Positions 6,434 to 12,220 of a DNA stretch of 12,512 nucleotides are shown here, one piece after another (positions within the stretch are counted from its first letter, which is position 1; every line of letters begins with the position of its first letter). The position numbers and the translations under genes were made by a program. A model generated the notes under the pieces. That model saw only the letters and a program-made list of their open reading frames with translations. It did no database searches and was not told where the DNA came from. Source of the stretch: JBGUXS01 sp045118155 (GTDB taxonomy: Bacteria > Pseudomonadota > Alphaproteobacteria > CAAHEQ01 > UBA3637); assembly GCA_045118155.1 (NCBI GenBank), contig JBGUXS010000063.1:1-12512 (forward strand), in the 5' to 3' direction.

Positions 6434-7695
6434 ACAAACTCCTTTTCCTTCAATAACTGATAAACCCTTTCCAAAACATCGGCTTCCTGCGTTGAAAATG
6501 CTTTCGCTTTTTGTTGTATCGCTTTCAAATCCTTAGGATGAGATAACCAAAAAGCCACCTTTTCTTGCAACGCCTTAGCATCTGGCACCACCGTTAAAGC
6601 CCCAGCTTTTGTTCCCAACGCCACAATTTCCTTAAAGTTAAACGCATGCGGACCAATCACAACGCCCCTAGAAAACCGCATCGGTTCCAGCATATTCTGT
6701 CCCCCAAAGGGAATCAGTGACCCCCCAATAAAAACAATAGGCGCTAATTGATAAAACAAACCATATTCCCCAATCGTATCGGCCACATAGACATCTGTTT
6801 TTGAGGTAATACCTTGCTTTAAGGAACGCCTAGCCCCCGTCAAATGGTGTTTTTTGATAAGGGCCATAATCTCGCCTGCCCGATTGGGATGGCGGGGACC
6901 TAAAATCGTTAGCAAGTTCGGCCACGTCTTTTTCAAGGCCTCATGAATTTTTAAAATCTTTTCTTCTTCCCCACCGTGCGTACTTAAAGCCGACCACACC
7001 GGCCGTGTTCCTATGGCGGTGTAAAAATCTTGCAATTCTTGTTTATCAAATGGGGGCAACGGGGCCGCAAACTTTAAGTTCCCCAAGGCATACGTTTTTT
7101 GGGCGCTTAAAACTTCCAGGCGCTGTGCATCCAAAGCCGTTTGTCCACACAAAAAAGCAAAAAGATCCAAAATCGGCCGAATAAACCACTTTGCCCCTTG
7201 CCACCGCCGAAATGACCTATCTGAAATACGTCCATTGATTAGTCCTAAGGGAATCTTGCGCCGATGAATGGCCGCCAACATATTTGGCCAAAAATCCGAT
7301 TCAAACCATAACACACATGATGGCCGAAAATGACGCAAAAATCGCCCACAACAAAGGGGAGTATCTAGGGGAATAAAGTGATGAAACGCCCGTTCTGGCA
7401 AACGTTTTTTCATCAATTCCGCCGACGTTTTGGTACCGGAAGTCACCATAATATGTACTTTTTTATCTTCAGCCAAAATCCGATGAATGAGTGGCAACAT
7501 AGACAAACATTCCCCCACACTGGCCCCATGCATCCAAATAAGACGCCCCGCCGGCCTTGGACATCCCCCAAATCCAAGACGTTCTTTCAGGCGTCGTTTT
7601 TCTTCTTTCCCCTTGATAATCCGATAGCCAAAAAACAACGGAACAATTGGCAAAGCGGCCCACGACAACCCTTGATAAATCTTTAGTATTTTCAT
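6430..7695 (-). CDS. waaA: 3-deoxy-D-manno-octulosonic acid (Kdo) transferase WaaA
   Basis: Adds Kdo from CMP-Kdo to lipid IVA, the first step of LPS core synthesis, at the inner membrane. The 421 residues match the GT30 family. Visible: N-terminal hydrophobic anchor (about 8-24), MHGASVGE (55-62; Glu62 corresponds to the catalytic base), VTSGTKTS (84-91), FIPLDTP (107-113), LWFESDFWPN (129-138), INGRISDRSFRRW (153-165), SALSTHGGEEE (235-245), LGPRHPNRA (265-273), DTIGEYGLFY (306-315) and FIGGSLIPFGGQNMLEP (322-338). It is the first gene of a tight three-gene lipid A/Kdo operon. Whether it adds one or two Kdo units cannot be judged from sequence. A promoter candidate lies at 7717-7744. Confidence 0.96.
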   Translation of the reverse strand: MKILKIYQGLSWAALPIVPLFFGYRIIKGKEEKRRLKERLGFGGCPRPAGRLIWMHGASVGECLSMLPLIHRILAEDKKVHIMVTSGTKTSAELMKKRLPERAFHHFIPLDTPLCCGRFLRHFRPSCVLWFESDFWPNMLAAIHRRKIPLGLINGRISDRSFRRWQGAKWFIRPILDLFAFLCGQTALDAQRLEVLSAQKTYALGNLKFAAPLPPFDKQELQDFYTAIGTRPVWSALSTHGGEEEKILKIHEALKKTWPNLLTILGPRHPNRAGEIMALIKKHHLTGARRSLKQGITSKTDVYVADTIGEYGLFYQLAPIVFIGGSLIPFGGQNMLEPMRFSRGVVIGPHAFNFKEIVALGTKAGALTVVPDAKALQEKVAFWLSHPKDLKAIQQKAKAFSTQEADVLERVYQLLKEKEFV

Positions 7696-7716
7696 GTGTT
7701 CTGCCTTTCTATCCCC

Positions 7717-7744
7717 ATCTTACCCCAAAACAGGGAAAAAGCAA
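7717..7744 (-). promoter_or_regulatory. Candidate promoter of the waaA-lpxK-lpxL operon
   Basis: On the minus strand TTGCTT (7739-7744), 16 bp, TAAGAT (7717-7722), placing transcription start near 7710, about 15 nt before the start codon. Moderate match; it overlaps the inverted repeat at 7728-7753. Confidence 0.4.
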
Positions 7745-7753
7745 GCCCTGTTT
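7728..7753. repeat. Perfect 8-bp inverted repeat between divergent genes
   Basis: AAACAGGG (7728-7735) and CCCTGTTT (7746-7753) are separated by 10 bp, then GTTTTT follows. No gene ends here on the + strand, so an operator shared by the divergent waaA and regulator genes is at least as likely as a terminator. Confidence 0.5.
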
Positions 7754-7761
7754 GTTTTTCC

Positions 7762-7790
7762 TTGCAAAAAAAGAATCCGTTCGTTATGCT
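7762..7790 (+). promoter_or_regulatory. Candidate promoter of the winged-helix regulator gene
   Basis: TTGCAA (7762-7767), 17 bp, TATGCT (7785-7790). Start of transcription would be about 7797, leaving a leader of only about 12 nt holding the AGGAGG at 7799-7804. Confidence 0.5.
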
Positions 7791-7808
7791 GTCTTTTCAG
7801 GAGGGATT

Positions 7809-8306
7809 ATGTCCATAACTAATCAACAAAAGACGTTGTCTCAAGGGGGGGCAGAAGCTTTTTTTTCCTTTATTACCCCGTTTATTCCGGCTGACTTACC
7901 TGTTGTTTTACGGGGGGATAAAAAAGGATATGCCCTAAGCGTTAACGGGGAAGAATTGGCGTTACCAGCGACCCTTGACGTTATTCAAGCCTGGATAAAA
8001 CAACAAGACAAAGCCCCTAAAAATTTGATATATGCTGACTATACCCTAGATCAAGCCCATCGTAAACTGTTTTCCTTAAAAGGGGAAGAAATTTCCTTAA
8101 CGGAAAAAGAAACCCTGTTGCTTGGCTTATTTTTCCAACATGTGGGAAAGGTGTTTTCCAAAAAAGACTTGCTGACTGATGTATGGGGATGGGTAGAAGA
8201 AGTACAAACCCATACGATTGAAAGTCATATCTATGCCTTACGTCAAAAATGCCCCGATTTGCCAATTACCGCCGGTGCAGAAGGATATTATCTTCCCCCC
8301 CAATAA
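7809..8306 (+). CDS. OmpR/PhoB-type winged-helix regulator lacking a receiver domain
   Basis: A 165-residue protein whose C-terminal half (about 78-163) is an OmpR-type winged helix: DQAHRKLFSLKGEEISLTEK (beta-hairpin and helix 1), LLGLFFQHVGKVFSKKDLLTDVWG, the recognition helix QTHTIESHIYALRQKC (133-148) and the wing ITAGAEGYYL (153-162). Residues 1-75 lack the Asp and Lys pattern of a response-regulator receiver and look like a small unclassified domain. The start at 7809 is chosen because AGGAGG lies 4 nt upstream; the frame extends further 5' without a better signal. It is expected to bind DNA as a transcription regulator without canonical phosphorylation. Divergent from waaA and 67 nt upstream of a lipoprotein gene, either of which could be a target; that is inference. 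Confidence 0.85.
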   Translation: MSITNQQKTLSQGGAEAFFSFITPFIPADLPVVLRGDKKGYALSVNGEELALPATLDVIQAWIKQQDKAPKNLIYADYTLDQAHRKLFSLKGEEISLTEKETLLLGLFFQHVGKVFSKKDLLTDVWGWVEEVQTHTIESHIYALRQKCPDLPITAGAEGYYLPPQ

Positions 8307-8311
8307 AGTTC

Positions 8312-8340
8312 TTGTCAACTTCTGTTTTTTGTGTCAAAAT
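8312..8340 (+). promoter_or_regulatory. Promoter of the small lipoprotein gene
   Basis: TTGTCA (8312-8317), 17 bp, CAAAAT (8335-8340) with TGT directly before it (extended -10). It sits in the 67-nt gap after the regulator, so the lipoprotein can be transcribed alone. Confidence 0.5.
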
Positions 8341-8373
8341 CCCCCCAGAAACTTAAAATTGAAAGGATTTACA

Positions 8374-8679
8374 ATGCGTCATTTAATCATCACAGCGGGG
8401 CTTTTTGCTGTTTTAGCGGCCTGTTCTAATTTATCTAAATACACGGCCGCCGATGCCAACGCGTCGGCAAAAACAAAAATGCGCGCCTGTATGTTGCAAG
8501 AGGCCAATTCTAAATTCCAAGCCGGTACTTTATTCGCCAAGGGCTTAACCGCCACCGCCAATGAATTGGTGACCACCTGCGCCAAAAAGTTGGCAATAGA
8601 ATCCACCGGTATTACATCCGAAAATCAGACATTAGCAAAAAATATTATTACCAATTTCCAAAATATGGGTACCGAATAA
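8374..8679 (+). CDS. Small outer-membrane-type lipoprotein
   Basis: A 101-residue protein with a lipoprotein signal: MRHLI, a hydrophobic core, and the lipobox LAAC with the lipidated Cys at 17. Ser at +2 is the usual mark for outer-membrane sorting by Lol, whereas Asp would retain it in the inner membrane. The mature part is Ala/Thr/Lys-rich with two further Cys (39 and 69) that could form a periplasmic disulfide, and otherwise looks helical. AAAGGA (8362-8367) lies 6 nt before the ATG; the frame extends upstream without signals. The family is not recognised. A strong terminator follows 24 nt after the stop. Confidence 0.85.
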   Translation: MRHLIITAGLFAVLAACSNLSKYTAADANASAKTKMRACMLQEANSKFQAGTLFAKGLTATANELVTTCAKKLAIESTGITSENQTLAKNIITNFQNMGTE

Positions 8680-8702
8680 GTTTTTTCTTTCGCTTAACAC
8701 AC

Positions 8703-8736
8703 AAACAAAGCGGGGCTTTTAAGCCCCGTTTTGTTT
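8703..8736. terminator. Strong bidirectional intrinsic terminator
   Basis: CGGGGCTT (8711-8718) and AAGCCCCG (8721-8728) form the core stem, extended by AAACAAAG and TTTTGTTT flanks to about 16 bp with one G-T-type mismatch; T runs occur in both orientations. It separates the + lipoprotein gene from the minus gene ending at 8736. Confidence 0.9.
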
Positions 8737-9011
8737 TACAGACTCTTAAAAATCTTTGTAAAAAAACCTGTTATAGATTTTGGTTGTACCACCACCGATT
8801 TCGGTTGTTGGGGCGCTTCAGGAACTGGATACTCTGGCGCATTTTGAAGAAACCAGGGAATATTTTCAGTAACAACAACCTTCTTCAATCCAAACGGGTC
8901 ATCGTCTTCTGGTTCAATTTGAACACTTTTTAAGCCAAACGGATCATCATCCACGGGTTTGTTAAACCAATCATCTAGGTTCCTGATCTCATCATCTTTT
9001 TTTTGTGTCAA
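8736..9011 (-). CDS. Acidic 91-residue protein with duplicated DDDPFGLK motif
   Basis: The frame starts at TTG (9009-9011), with GAAAGGGA (9019-9026) about 7 nt upstream; the ATG just upstream is out of frame and stops after 12 codons, so TTG is the best start. Residues 21-28 and 36-43 are both DDDPFGLK, 15 residues apart. Around them lie DDWFNKP (13-19), a Pro-rich middle (NAPEYPVPEAPQQP) and a C-terminal amphipathic-looking ITGFFTKIFKSL. No signal peptide or full transmembrane helix. The layout suggests a mostly disordered protein carrying short linear motifs. It follows the ankyrin gene by 92 nt on the same strand and may share its transcript. Function unknown; see findings for the DPF idea. 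Confidence 0.75.
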   Translation of the reverse strand: MTQKKDDEIRNLDDWFNKPVDDDPFGLKSVQIEPEDDDPFGLKKVVVTENIPWFLQNAPEYPVPEAPQQPKSVVVQPKSITGFFTKIFKSL

Positions 9012-9103
9012 TTCTTTTCCCTTTCATAAAAAATAAATATCTACCTTTTTTTTAGGACGAGTTTTTAACGCCATTCTTTTTTAAAAAATTGTTACGTATT
9101 TTT

Positions 9104-10765
9104 TTATCTAGAATACCCGCCTTGTATAGGTCCTGCCACAGGGGCTTTTTTCGGTTCTTGTTTGGCCTGTTCTAACAGGGCCTTTACCCCATTTTTATCC
9201 CCGAAACTGATGTAATCAAAGGGCGTGTGTCCCCGACGATCTGTGGCATTCACATTTGCACCAAAGATAATTAATTCTTGCACAACAGCGGGATTCCCGG
9301 CCCTGACCGCCATCATCAATGGGGTTGAACCATACTTATCCGCGGCATTTACGTCATTTCTTGCCGCCAAAGCCATCCGCACACAAGCTAGGCTTCCAGA
9401 GGTCGCCGCTTCCATTAAAACCGTCCGGCCATATCTATCTTTGGCATTCATATTACCCCCTGCTTCCGTCAGAGCCTGCATGATTTTTGCTGCCCCACCA
9501 TGGGCCGCTTGCAATAAGGGGGTATTGCCATATTCATCTGTTACGTTCACATCCGCCCCTGCATCTATCAAGACTTGCACCCCAGCAACATTTTTAGATT
9601 GTACCGCCTTTAATAAGGGGCTTTTGCCTCGCCGATCCTGTGTATTAACCCGACAACCCATCAACAATAAAGTCCGTAAACATTCGGGATTTCCTGACTT
9701 AGCCGCTTCGCTTAAGGGGGTACATCCATCATCATCAATCACATTGATATCGGCCCCCGCCATTAACAAAGACCGTACTAGTTCCGGTTTCCCATACACA
9801 GCTACTTCCATCAGGGCAGTTCGGCCATGATGATCTGTCACCTTCACATTTGCCCCAGCTTTTATCAATTCCTGGATACAACTAGGATTTAATCTCCTAG
9901 CCGCTTCTATTAAAGCGGTTCGGCCCATTTCATTTTGGGCTTCAATATCTTCCCCAGCTTGCAACAATAAGTTGATACATTCTGCTTGTCCCGTTCTAGC
10001 CGCCATCATCAAAGCCGTGTCCCCATACACATCTTGTCCCCCCGTGGGAGCACCAGCTTCCAATACCAAGCGGATACATTCCGGATTTCCCGAAGAAGCT
10101 GCGCACATCAAAACAGACTTTTTCGTATGAGTTAGGGCTTTGACATCGGCCCCAACTTGCATTAACATTCGCATAGATTTTGGGTGACCATTTTTAGCCG
10201 CTTCCATTAAAGCCGTTCGCCCAGAAGAATCATGGGCATTGACATTATCCCCCCGTTCTATCAGATCTAACAACACCCCCAAAGTCCCGTGTTTTGCCAT
10301 TTCCATCAAAGGGGTACGTCTTTCAAAATTGACCCTATTCACATCGGCCCCGTGTTCTAATAACACAGATATCATTTCATCTTGATCCTGAACAGCCGCC
10401 CATTGCACGGGCGTATTTTTAAGCGTATCTAAAGCATTGACATCCGCCCCAGAACGCAACAGTTCCCGAACCATCCACACGTTTTTAGATTGTACTGCCC
10501 GCGTTAAAAAAGGGGTCCCTTTGCTATCCGCCGCATTCACATCTGCCCCTGCCACAATGGCCGAATGCAAGGCATCCATTTCCCCTGATTCAATAGCCTG
10601 CAACAAAAAGTGTGTCATCTTGGGATCAGGATCTGGCGCCCCCAAAACCAAAACTCCCCCCGCAGGAACAGTATTTTCGGCGGTTTTTCCATGTGTTCCC
10701 CCCACTAATGCCGCCATTAAACATAACGTCTGAAGTATTTTATAAGCTGTTGTTTTCTGTTTCAT
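9104..10765 (-). CDS. Ankyrin-repeat protein with signal peptide
   Basis: A 553-residue protein. Residues 1-26 are a Sec-type signal peptide (KQKTTAYK, hydrophobic core LCLMAALVGG, probable cleavage after THG). From about residue 49 to 511 run fourteen 33-residue ankyrin repeats, most with the GRTALMEAAKxGxPxCxxxLLxAGADVNAxDxxG pattern shown in short form by RTALMEAA and AGADVN; a partial cap follows at 512-535 and a polar, Pro-rich tail at 536-553. Repeats 9, 11 and 14 are closest to consensus; repeat 6 (AGAPTGGQDVYG) is least canonical. Ankyrin arrays bind other proteins; there is no catalytic domain. AAAAGGA lies 5 nt before the ATG, and a TTGACA promoter at 10830-10858 drives it. A periplasmic or exported interaction protein is likely; host-directed action is inferred from genomic flavour only. 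Confidence 0.95.
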   Translation of the reverse strand: MKQKTTAYKILQTLCLMAALVGGTHGKTAENTVPAGGVLVLGAPDPDPKMTHFLLQAIESGEMDALHSAIVAGADVNAADSKGTPFLTRAVQSKNVWMVRELLRSGADVNALDTLKNTPVQWAAVQDQDEMISVLLEHGADVNRVNFERRTPLMEMAKHGTLGVLLDLIERGDNVNAHDSSGRTALMEAAKNGHPKSMRMLMQVGADVKALTHTKKSVLMCAASSGNPECIRLVLEAGAPTGGQDVYGDTALMMAARTGQAECINLLLQAGEDIEAQNEMGRTALIEAARRLNPSCIQELIKAGANVKVTDHHGRTALMEVAVYGKPELVRSLLMAGADINVIDDDGCTPLSEAAKSGNPECLRTLLLMGCRVNTQDRRGKSPLLKAVQSKNVAGVQVLIDAGADVNVTDEYGNTPLLQAAHGGAAKIMQALTEAGGNMNAKDRYGRTVLMEAATSGSLACVRMALAARNDVNAADKYGSTPLMMAVRAGNPAVVQELIIFGANVNATDRRGHTPFDYISFGDKNGVKALLEQAKQEPKKAPVAGPIQGGYSR

Positions 10766-10829
10766 GTCAATCCTTTTTAAAAAGAAATAAAACCGGCCAA
10801 GCTTGGGCTAGTCCGTGTGCATAAGGGAC

Positions 10830-10858
10830 AAGATACCACATTTTTATTATTTTGTCAA
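10830..10858 (-). promoter_or_regulatory. Promoter of the ankyrin gene
   Basis: On the minus strand TTGACA (10853-10858), 17 bp, TATCTT (10830-10835) with TGG directly before it (extended -10). Transcription would begin near 10823, leaving a ~58-nt leader that contains the perfect palindrome CCAAGCTTGG (10797-10806). Confidence 0.75.
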
Positions 10859-10871
10859 GCATTTTTATTAT
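10839..10871. promoter_or_regulatory. Direct 12-bp repeats flanking the ankyrin -35 box
   Basis: CATTTTTATTAT occurs at 10839-10850 and again at 10860-10871, 21 bp apart start to start (two helical turns), with the -35 hexamer between them. This is the geometry of a tandem operator or of UP-like A/T tracts. Confidence 0.5.
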
Positions 10872-10970
10872 CTTGCATCTATTTTTCAACAAGAACAGTT
10901 GTTTGGAAAATTAAGAGAAAAATCTTACACCCCCTGATTAAAAATAGAAGCCACCAAGTCCCAGTAGGAA

Positions 10971-11027
10971 CCAGTGTTTTTTTAAAAATGCTTAATGATT
11001 ATAGGGATTATTAAGGGGAAGAAGAAA
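10971..11027 (+). repeat. Dispersed repeat, short copy A
   Basis: CCAGTG, a T tract, ATGCTTAATGAT, then ATAGGGATTATTAA and GGGGAAGAAGAAA. The same order of blocks recurs at 11678-11814, where a hexanucleotide array sits between the AATGAT and the ATAGGGATTATTAA blocks. Copy A has a single AATGAT unit. Confidence 0.75.
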
Positions 11028-11045
11028 AAAAGTGTAAAAACACTC
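11024..11045 (-). terminator. Terminator of the 167-residue orphan gene
   Basis: On the minus strand AGTGT, loop TTTT, ACACT and then a run of six T, starting 4 nt after the stop codon at 11048. The stem is only 5 bp, so efficiency is uncertain. Confidence 0.5.
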
Positions 11046-11047
11046 CT

Positions 11048-11551
11048 TTATTTTTCACGAGAAATCCCCTTAAATCCTTGTCTATCAACTCTCAGAGGAA
11101 TATTAGGATCCACTTTCCCCATTGAGTTTATAGAACATATATCTGAATAAGTCCGTAGAGGAACACCTTTAACTTCAGGTGGTTGTTCTTCAGCGGCCGA
11201 CCATTTAATTATCCTTGTTCCATTTCCCTTTTTAGCTGCCTTTTCATCCCAAGGATATTCGTCTTCTAGGGTAATATTGCCATAAGGACACACATAAGTA
11301 CTTTCTATTCTTTTATACTTCTTCCCTTCTTTTTCATAAATTTCACTGGAAGATTTTGCGCAAGGCATAGGCCTTTGATGTTCTTCAAACCCATTTCCAT
11401 AAGCACTGTGAATACACTCAATAATTTGTGGTTCACAGCCATCAAAATATATTCTGATCTCCCCATCCGACACTATCCTTCCATTCCAAATAGTCGGGGA
11501 GTCAAACGTACGCGATATACAAACAACGCTAATACCTTCACTTCCGTGCAT
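11048..11551 (-). CDS. Unrecognised 167-residue protein flanked by direct repeats
   Basis: ATG at 11549-11551 is preceded by AAGGA with a 5-nt spacer and by a near-consensus promoter at 11600-11628; the gene ends at TAA 11048 with its own small terminator, so it is a self-contained unit. The protein has no signal peptide or membrane helix, six Cys (11, 39, 46, 64, 88, 139), and a hydrophilic charged C-terminal half (EDEYPWDEKAAKKGNGTRII). The spacing of the cysteines does not match a zinc-finger pattern I know. I do not recognise a family. It sits between two copies of the dispersed repeat described at 10971 and 11678, which hints at acquisition as a cassette. Confidence 0.75.
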   Translation of the reverse strand: MHGSEGISVVCISRTFDSPTIWNGRIVSDGEIRIYFDGCEPQIIECIHSAYGNGFEEHQRPMPCAKSSSEIYEKEGKKYKRIESTYVCPYGNITLEDEYPWDEKAAKKGNGTRIIKWSAAEEQPPEVKGVPLRTYSDICSINSMGKVDPNIPLRVDRQGFKGISREK

Positions 11552-11599
11552 TTTTTCCTTCTTTATTTAAAACAAATAAGTGATCCTAAATTTTAGTCT

Positions 11600-11628
11600 A
11601 TTTTATCAGGCTTTAAAAAAATTGTCAA
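11600..11628 (-). promoter_or_regulatory. Near-consensus promoter of the orphan gene
   Basis: On the minus strand TTGACA (11623-11628), 17 bp, TAAAAT (11600-11605) with TGA directly before it (extended -10). Transcription would start near 11593, about 42 nt before the start codon. Confidence 0.8.
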
Positions 11629-11677
11629 GTATTTTTATGCAAACCCATATCAACACAATCTGTGATTGAAAATTAAA

Positions 11678-11814
11678 CCCAGTGGTTTTTTTGGGATGCC
11701 TAATGATAATGATAATGATAATGATAATGATAATGAAAATGAAAATGTAAATGTAAATGAAAATAAAAATGATAATGAGAATGATAATAGGGATTATTAA
11801 AGGGGAAGAAGAAA
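11678..11814 (+). repeat. Dispersed repeat, long copy B with hexamer array
   Basis: CCCAGTGG, a T tract, ATGCCTAATGAT, the hexamer array, then ATAGGGATTATTAAA and GGGGAAGAAGAAAG. The outer blocks match copy A (10971-11027) closely, so the two are one element that differs by expansion or contraction of the array. The right end merges into the hairpin at 11801-11863. Confidence 0.75.
11702..11791 (+). repeat. Hexanucleotide AATGAT tandem array (about 15 units)
   Basis: Five perfect AATGAT units (11702-11731) are followed by AATGAA, AATGAA, AATGTA, AATGTA, AATGAA, AATAAA, AATGAT, AATGAG, AATGAT and AATAGG, with no loss of the 6-bp phase. The first triplet AAT is the same in every unit; all changes are in the second triplet. 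Confidence 0.9.
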
Positions 11815-11863
11815 GAGGGGGCTTTGTTGTGTATGTTCTGTCGCCCCCTCTTTCTTTTCCCCT
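11801..11863. repeat. Long purine/pyrimidine inverted repeat (hairpin element)
   Basis: The purine arm at 11801-11822 (AGGGGAAGAAG then AAAGAGGGGGC) faces the pyrimidine arm at 11843-11863 (GCCCCCTCTTTC then TTTTCCCCT). They pair over 21-22 bp with about one indel/mismatch, around a 20-nt loop. Outside, GGGATTAT on the left and ATAATGCC on the right continue the symmetry loosely. It is far larger than the terminators here and belongs to no gene end. Confidence 0.85.
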
Positions 11864-12027
11864 AAAAGTGATAATGCCATGAGATAAAAATGTATCTGCG
11901 CAAGACAGAGCTAAAACAAAGTTCACCCCTCCTTTTCGCCAGAAAACGTTAGGGGCCTTCCGTTTGTTCAAGAGGATGTAAAACCTCGTTGATATAGGGA
12001 ATTACTTTATTTTGAGACAAAATGAAG

Positions 12028-12059
12028 ATTCCTTGACGCCCCTTTCAGGGGCGAGGAAT
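12028..12059. repeat. REP-like hairpin element with ATTCCT/AGGAAT ends
   Basis: ATTCCT (12028-12033), a TGA bulge, CGCCCCT (12037-12043), loop TTC, AGGGGCG (12047-12053), AGGAAT (12054-12059). On the minus strand it opens GTCATTCC, like the GTCATTCC-type palindromes dispersed in many proteobacterial genomes; membership of such a family is inferred. Confidence 0.6.
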
Positions 12060-12200
12060 GACATAAAAAAAGGGATAGTGGATGGGGTTCGCAAGGGGTG
12101 ACATGTTTGATGTGTTTGTTTATAAAGGAACAGGGGAATTAGCATAAAAAGCGAGAAAAACCCTTGCTTTTCGTTCCGTTTGTGAAACGTTTTGACACAC

Positions 12201-12220
12201 TTTGGAACATTTTGGAACAT
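12201..12220 (+). repeat. Perfect tandem 10-mer TTTGGAACAT
   Basis: TTTGGAACAT occurs twice end to end (12201-12210, 12211-12220), just downstream of TTGACA at 12192-12197. The 10-bp period puts both copies on the same face of the helix. It may be an operator for the gene at 12366. Confidence 0.5.

Noticed and set aside
7647..7808. N-terminal extension of the winged-helix regulator
   Set aside because: The frame is open but overlaps the waaA start and both promoters; the AGGAGG before 7809 decides the start.
8379..8606. Minus-strand frame opposite the lipoprotein gene
   Set aside because: The + strand has a signal peptide, lipobox, SD, promoter and terminator; the antisense frame has none of these.
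9225..9830. 201-codon + strand open frame inside the ankyrin gene
   Set aside because: It is an antisense shadow: its 33-residue periodicity only mirrors the ankyrin repeats on the other strand, and it has no start signal.
10817..11014. 65-codon + strand open frame ending MLNDYRDY
   Set aside because: Not called as a gene because it starts inside the ankyrin promoter and lacks a ribosome binding site; its end is mentioned only because it matches the end of copy B.
11702..11791. CRISPR array
   Set aside because: Six-base units without spacers; this is a microsatellite.
11606..11971. Minus-strand open frame with an Ile-rich stretch over the hexamer array
   Set aside because: The poly-Ile is just the complement of the AATGAT array. 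The frame runs through the long hairpin and over the orphan gene's promoter and has no ribosome binding site.
12176..12188. CGTTT-GTG-AAACG small palindrome
   Set aside because: Only 5 bp per arm; expected by chance in a region of this size.
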